A stretch of 64,000 bases of DNA from positions 72,865,061 through 72,929,060 of the forward strand of contig OW679203.1 of the NCBI GenBank assembly GCA_940337035.1, given 5' to 3'. Below the pieces are notes generated by a model. It was given only the letters and a program-made list of their open reading frames with translations. It was not told the DNA's origin and did no database searches. The stretch is from Agriotes lineatus. Its lineage: Eukaryota > Arthropoda > Insecta > Coleoptera > Elateridae. Numbering within the stretch: the first letter of the stretch is position 1; each line of letters starts with the position of its first letter. This document shows, piece after piece, positions 60,001-64,000 of this stretch. The position numbers and the translations under genes were made by a program.

Positions 60001-62117
60001 TTTTACTGCATTAAAATAACTTTAAAATTTGTTTAAATTGCTTCTACTCTTGTTGAAATGAAAAGTAATCTGTGTTAAATGGATTTTTAATACAGTTTAA
60101 AAGATTTTAAATATATTTTGAACATCATATCTCATTTATGTTATTTTTAATCTAGTTTCTGGAACTTTTAATCTTGTTAAAATTGACTTAAATCTCGGCA
60201 ACGGCTTCTAGTCTCGAAAAAACCTTTAATATTATAAATGCAGTTTTAATACAGTATTCATGATTTTAAATATGGGTTAACCACCACATCTCACTTATTT
60301 GATTCTTATTATCGTTTATACGACTTTCAATATCATTAAAATAACTTTTGACGTCCAATAAATGGCAGTTATTGTGTTAAAATTTATTTACACTTCGTTA
60401 AGATGTTTAATTTAGATTAAACAATTAAATCTTTCCTTGACGTTTTTTACTGCATTAAAATAACTTTAAAACTTGTTTAAATTACTTCTACTCTTGTTGA
60501 AATGAAAAGTAATCTGTGTTAAATGGATTTTTAATACAATTTAATAGATTTTAAATATCATTTGAACATCATATTTCATTTAAGTTATTTTTAATCTAGT
60601 TTATGGAACTTCTAATCTCGTTAAAATTGACTTAACTCTCGGCAACGGCTTCTAGTCTTGCAAAAAACCTTTCATGTTGTAAATACATTTTTAAACAGTT
60701 TTCATGATTTTAAATACGGGTTAACCACCACATCTCACTTATATGATTCTTAATCTCGTTTATACAACTTTCAATATCATTAAAATAACTTTCAACGCCC
60801 AATAAATTGCAGTTATTGTGTTAAAATTGATTTACACTTCGTTAAGGCGATGTTTAATTTACATTAAACAATGAAATCTTACCTTAACGTTTTTTACTGA
60901 ATTAAAATACCTTTAAAATTTGTTTAAATTACACTCTTGTTGAAATGAAAAGTAATCTTTGTTAAATGGATTTTTAATACAGATTAATAGATTTTAAATA
61001 TAATTTGAACATCATATCTCATTTATGTTATTTTTAATCTAGTTTCTGGAACTTTTAATCTTGTTAAAATTGACTTAAATCTCAGCAACGGCTTCTAGTC
61101 TCGAAAAAAACCTTGAATATTGTAAGTACATTTTAAATCCTGGTTAACCATGGCATCTCATTTAAGGGATTTTTAATTTCGTTTATACGACTAGTTAACA
61201 CAGGTTTTAATGTCCATTAGACTGCAGTTATAACGTTAAAATTTACTTTTACCTCCTCAAGACAAAGTGTAATTTAGATGAATCAATCTTATTAAGAATT
61301 TTACTTGGCTTTTACTCCCGTTTAACTAGAATCTAATCAATGTTACACGGGTATAAACAGTTTAAACGATTTGAAATATCATTTACACATCATATCTCGC
61401 AATTTTCAATCTTATTTATGGGACCCCTTTGTTTAAGCCGTCTTTAGTATCGTACGGAATAACTTTTGTTTATTTATACGTTTATATAATTTTTAGTCTC
61501 GCTTACAGAATTTTTAATTTTGTTAAATCAACAGTTAATCTTGTTAAAATTGGAAATAAATTGTTAAAATTGATGTAAATCTGATTAAATTTATATATTT
61601 GTCCACCAAACGGCATTCTTCTGTGCCCTAAGCACAAATATCACGGACTTGTACCTGAATCTACTTCTGTCTAAAACTGTAACAAACTCTTACCTGATTC
61701 TCAAAGTTAACACGACCACGCATGGTATTGATAACGGACTCTGGCTGTTCGAAAATTTCCTTCTGCATGAAGTAATCATAATTGCCTTTCATAATCTGCT
61801 GCAACTCCATCTTAACAGTGGTTATTTCTCGAGCATGGGGATCGTCCATGGACCGGCGCAAACGGTGGATGCTCAAGGCACCATTCTTCACTGCAGCTAC
61901 GTCGTCATCCTGCAGATTTAACCTTTAGCAATAACCGGGGATAACCGTTTTCCAACATTTACCTCAAAGTATATAACCCTGTTGGTATGCTCGATAACAG
62001 CAGACGCATCAGATGCAAAGAAGTATTCCACTGACTTGTCTTCGAGAGGCTGGAACTCAGACGTCGATTCTGAACGGGGCAAAACTGGAATTTCGCCTCT
62101 TCCATGAGGTCTGTGCT
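51031..62117 (-). CDS. Gfat: Glutamine:fructose-6-phosphate aminotransferase, C-terminal exons
   Basis: Cytosolic enzyme making glucosamine-6-phosphate from fructose-6-phosphate and glutamine, the committed step to UDP-GlcNAc and thus chitin. Exons (5' to 3'): 62117-61963, 61909-61694, 52246-52024, 51970-51726, 51672-51517, 51460-51308, 51252-51031; all borders GT-AG and phases compatible. They give about 455 residues, against roughly 680 for whole animal enzymes. Visible: the linker before the isomerase (YFFASDASAVIEHTNRVIYF, FEQPESVINTMRGRV), then two SIS sugar-isomerase domains. These carry LIGCGTSYHSAIATRQLL, FFISQSGETADTLMALRYC, INAGPEIGVASTKAYTSQF, LLIMGRGYNFATCLEGAL and EGIMAGELKHGPLALVD, with the conserved C-terminal NLAKSVTVE. 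The Glu, His and terminal Lys expected for isomerisation are present. The N-terminal glutaminase exons (starting with the nucleophile Cys) are not in the window. The first exon's acceptor may be 2 nt further in. The intron between 61693 and 52247 is 9.4 kb and full of repeats. Confidence 0.95.
53735..54211. mobile_element. Foldback with GGCGCC-rich subterminal repeats, 9-bp duplication
   Basis: 477 bp flanked by GTGTATGAT (53726-53734) and GTGTATAAT (54212-54220), nine bases with one mismatch. Both ends contain iterated CCAACTGGGCGCC/CCAAGTTGG motifs in opposite orientation, e.g. CAGTGGGCGCCGCCGAATCG on the left and the complement of CGATTGGCGGCGCCCA-type sequence on the right. The centre is AT-rich and carries TTAGG four times in a row with the last copy imperfect (about 53996-54015). 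A 9-bp duplication fits a Mutator-like or foldback element. Confidence 0.75.
54412..54927. mobile_element. hAT-type MITE with 8-bp target duplication
   Basis: 516 bp flanked on both sides by GTTATGAC (54404-54411, 54928-54935). The ends are CAGTCCGTCAAATTCC on the left and CAGAGTCCGTCAAAATATTC on the opposite strand at the right. CAG-starting ends with an 8-bp duplication are typical of hAT. Inside, AAATGCCATATTTTATTGCT and AAATGCCATTTTATATGCT are repeated. No coding. Confidence 0.9.
55205..57199 (+). mobile_element. THAP-domain (P-like) DNA transposon relic
   Basis: The inverted ends ACGATACACTTATACCGGTA (55205) and its exact complement ending at 57199 are each flanked by the same ten bases GGTTGTAGCC in direct orientation (55195-55204, 57200-57209). 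Further in, TGACGTCACGTAC occurs near both ends. The interior encodes a THAP domain and a degraded remainder with LIHPNEELFEVALKLKSEF at about 56285, similar in character to THAP/P-type transposase C-terminal regions. The rest of the transposase is not readable. Confidence 0.8.
55387..55761 (+). pseudogene. THAP domain of a transposase, split by an intron
   Basis: Exon 55387-55537 reads PSCAVATCKNYTQKT, then KYFSFPKNADLAKQWIVACR, then a GTACGT donor. After an AG at 55608-55609 it continues in phase with CICSNHFESSCLQIP and LKADAVPTLNIPKSG, ending at TAA (55759-55761). The spacing C-x4-C ... C-x2-H with AVPTLN is the C2CH zinc-binding THAP fold, the site-specific DNA-binding module of P-type transposases. 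The codon where Met should start (before PSC) is CTG, so the start is lost or the first exon lies upstream. Downstream, frame 55743-55915 (SLRLEKRTRRCAVNEILLS) may be the next part after a frameshift. Confidence 0.82.
57210..57749. other. GFAT intron, no feature
   Basis: AT-rich intron sequence with no supportable element. Confidence 0.5.
57750..61560. repeat. 3.8-kb intronic tandem array with nested periodicity
   Basis: Built almost entirely of variants of a short theme such as TTTTAATCTCGTTAAAAT, 20-30 bp long, arranged in larger units. The marker GTTAACCACCACATCTCACT (and variants) occurs at about 58003, 58387, 59051, 59828, 60276, 60720 and 61144. The last four steps give a period of about 420-450 bp. 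A second marker, GCAGTTATTG-GTTAAAATT, steps by about 436, 444 and 413 bp over the same stretch (59921 to 61214). Units on the right are most regular, those on the left scrambled. No coding sense; an 84-codon frame at 58711 is incidental. Confidence 0.9.
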
Positions 62118-62924
62118 CTATAATTAACAGATTATGTTACACCTGGTCCATTTAAACTTTGAACCAGACAGTTAAAGCAGCCAACTATTGTTTTTATGCG
62201 TCAAAAGGCGTAAAAACAGCAGCAGGTACGGCTGTTTGATTAATGCCACGAATGGTTAAAGTGTGAATAACACTAAGCCAAAACGTTATTGTCATTCCAC
62301 TAAAATAGTTCCGGTTGCTTTGCACCACCACCTGAAAACGAAATGCTCCACAAATCTCATACGAAAACGTCCACTTTCAGCCCGAAACTTACCTGCAACC
62401 TAAGTTATGAACATGAAAGTTTCCCTGCCAATGAAACATGAGCACACTTATACAGAGTAACACATTTGTTAGTGTGAAAAGCAGAAGCCACGTAGGTCGG
62501 GAAGCGTGTGGTTACCACCAAACCTAAAGCTTGGACTGGAAACAAGTAAATAACAGTGGTATACCTTTGTGCGAGTTGTCGCTCTCTGCTGTGGACCAGA
62601 CGCAAACAAAAAACATGAAAATTAGAAGTAGCAAAACACAGGATACATTAAATTAGGTAACAGACATGCAATGGACTCCAAAAGTTGCCACAGCTGAATT
62701 TTATATTTTTATTATGAATCACCAAAATTGGGATTTGATAATTCGTATGAAAAAACCCATTAACGGTGTAACAGTTTAATAATTATAACATTTATTCCTG
62801 TATTCTCACTAATCTGCAATTGCAATTTTTAGAAAATTTGTTCAAATATCTGTAAATAATAAAAACTAATTTCATCAATTTTACATTGTACAAAATTTAT
62901 TACAGTTTCCTTTTGATTTTGCTG
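62118..62924. other. Upstream GFAT intron, no exon recognised
   Basis: The next GFAT exon upstream should encode the glutaminase-linker boundary, but no matching segment is visible. A GTAAGT following TTGCAG at about 62398-62393 (-) could be a donor, but the sequence before it is not GFAT-like. Confidence 0.5.
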
Positions 62925-63150
62925 AATTTTTGAAGATACTATTTAATTCCGCATTATTTTTACATACGCCCTGCATGTATATAGGGGATTCCCTTATACA
63001 CTATGCGTTATCATTTTTTACTGTATTTATAAAATTTTTAACAATTTTGAAGATGCTATTTAATTCTGCATTATATGGCCCAAATGTATATAGGGGGTTC
63101 CCCTATTCACCATGTGACAATTTTTTACCCTACTTGTTCATATTATGTTT
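62925..63150. repeat. ~118-bp tandem duplication
   Basis: AATTTTTGAAGATACTATTT..GCATTA..TGTATATAGGGGATTCCC at 62925-63042 is repeated as AATTTTGAAGATGCTATTTA..GTATATAGGGGGTTCCCC at 63043-63145. The two units differ by several substitutions and a small deletion. Confidence 0.85.
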
Positions 63151-63156
63151 TATACT

Positions 63157-64000
63157 CCAGCCTATACGAGACAGGGAAAGTACACAACACTATAAAAGAA
63201 ATGAAAAGATTGCATATATCTATATTGGGCATAAGCGAAATGCGCTGGCCTGAATCTGGAAACTGTACTGTAGATGACCACAAAATCTATTACTCAGGAG
63301 AAAATAGCAATTACCATCGTAACGGAGTAGCTTTTATAATAACAAAACAAATTGACCAGAGCATCAAATCAGTAACTCAAGTTTCTGATAGAATCATTAT
63401 GATCAAACTGAATGCGAAACCAATAGATATCAATATAGTCCAAGTGTATGCTCCCACAGCAGATAGCAGCGAAGATGACCTGGAGAAATTCTATACAGAC
63501 CTCAGAAGTGTCATGGATCAACTGAAGAATAAAGATTTAACTATTTTAATGGGTGACCTTAATGCGAAGATCGGCCAAGGTAGACAACGTAACATAGTTG
63601 GTGACTTTGGACTTGGCGAAAGAAATGAAAGAGGGGACCGATTCGTGGAATTTTGCCTGGAAAACAACCTATGCATAATGAACACTTTCTACAAATTGCC
63701 AAAAAGACGGTTATACACCTGGAAATCTCCGGCTGACCGACCAAATAAGATCGTAAGAAATCAGATCGATTTTATAACTATCAACGAACGCTATAGAAAT
63801 GCCGTCAAATCAGTTAAAACCTACCCTGGCGCTGACGTACCCTCAGATCACTGCTTATTACTAGGAGAAATAAAACTTAGACTAAAGAAGATTAAACGCC
63901 GTGAAGCTCCTTGCCGACTGAACACTGAATATTTGAAGAACAACCGACAACAGATTGTGAAATCTATGGAAAGTAAACTAGAAATTAATGACCATGACCA
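63157..64000 (+). CDS. RTE-type LINE endonuclease, open to window edge
   Basis: An uninterrupted frame of at least 266 codons runs from ATG 63201 (and in the same frame from about 63157, LYETGKVHNTIKEMKRL) to the last base. Endonuclease motifs in order: LGISEMRWPESG, a YYSGENSNYHRNGVAFII segment, VQVYAPTADSSEDD, LTILMGDLNAKIGQG, FGLGERNERGDRFVEF, RRLYTWKSPA, QIDFITI and VPSDHCLLLGEI. All expected catalytic positions are visible. The wording matches RTE/BovB-type elements. The usual start (GTWNVRT) is missing, so the copy is 5'-truncated by a few residues, although the rest may be intact. It lies upstream of the GFAT exons, probably in an intron or the flank. Confidence 0.88.

Noticed and set aside
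62389..62440. Possible extra GFAT exon on the - strand
   Set aside because: A GTAAGT donor-like site exists, but two of three frames stop at once and none resembles GFAT.
1..64000. Bacterial-type systems, CRISPR arrays, rRNA
   Set aside because: No spaced identical repeats, no rRNA-like sequence and no operon structure; the window is eukaryotic.

Overview
This window is animal nuclear DNA, AT-rich and crowded with transposons. The gene structures (GT-AG introns, an insect-style TATA plus TCAGT core promoter, a gut-type trypsin) and the mobile-element mix (RTE, Jockey and R1-type LINEs, Ty3/Gypsy, hAT- and THAP/P-like DNA elements, foldbacks) point to an insect. A beetle is my impression only; no species-specific marker was found.

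Host genes are few. (1) A complete four-exon trypsin gene on the + strand at 22645-23724 (255 aa) has its core promoter and poly(A) signal. (2) A decayed two-exon trypsin relative lies on the + strand at 4477-4822. (3) Seven exons for the C-terminal two thirds of glutamine:fructose-6-phosphate aminotransferase (GFAT) lie on the - strand at 51031-62117; the N-terminal amidotransferase exons are beyond the window. I see no RNA gene that looks functional and no CRISPR.

Layout. 1-4.05 kb: a DNA element with about 190-bp inverted ends. 4.4-6.4 kb: trypsin relic, a microsatellite-bearing repeat and a foldback. 6.4-9.6 kb: a + strand LINE relic interrupted by an R1-type fragment. 9.6-19.0 kb: one - strand Ty3/Gypsy element split by three insertions, two TA-flanked inverted-end elements and one 1.9-kb LTR-like sequence. 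19.2-20.3 kb: another LINE relic. 21.2-21.9 kb: a hAT-like element. 22.6-23.8 kb: trypsin. 25.1-26.8 kb: two head-to-tail copies of a repeat with a tRNA-like core. 28.6-31.7 kb: a nearly intact RTE-like LINE (-). 32-35.5 kb: LINE fragments and another tRNA-like repeat copy. 36.9-38.5 kb: an unexplained GC-richer block. 39.5-44.8 kb: a Jockey-type LINE (-) with an internal deletion and a nested TA-flanked element; a further copy of that element follows at 44.8-46.7 kb. 48-50.3 kb: two palindromes, a dispersed repeat pair and an LTR-like sequence. 51-62.1 kb: GFAT, whose 9.4-kb intron holds a LINE with nested elements and a 3.8-kb repeat array. 63.2-64 kb: the endonuclease part of an RTE LINE, open to the window edge.

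The main insight is stratigraphic. Many insertions leave target duplications readable by eye, and several can be validated because removing the insert restores the interrupted reading frame. The least familiar item is the family of roughly 1.7-1.9-kb TA-flanked elements with TTG..ATGGT-like ends (three good copies, a probable fourth). No previously undescribed multi-gene system was found.
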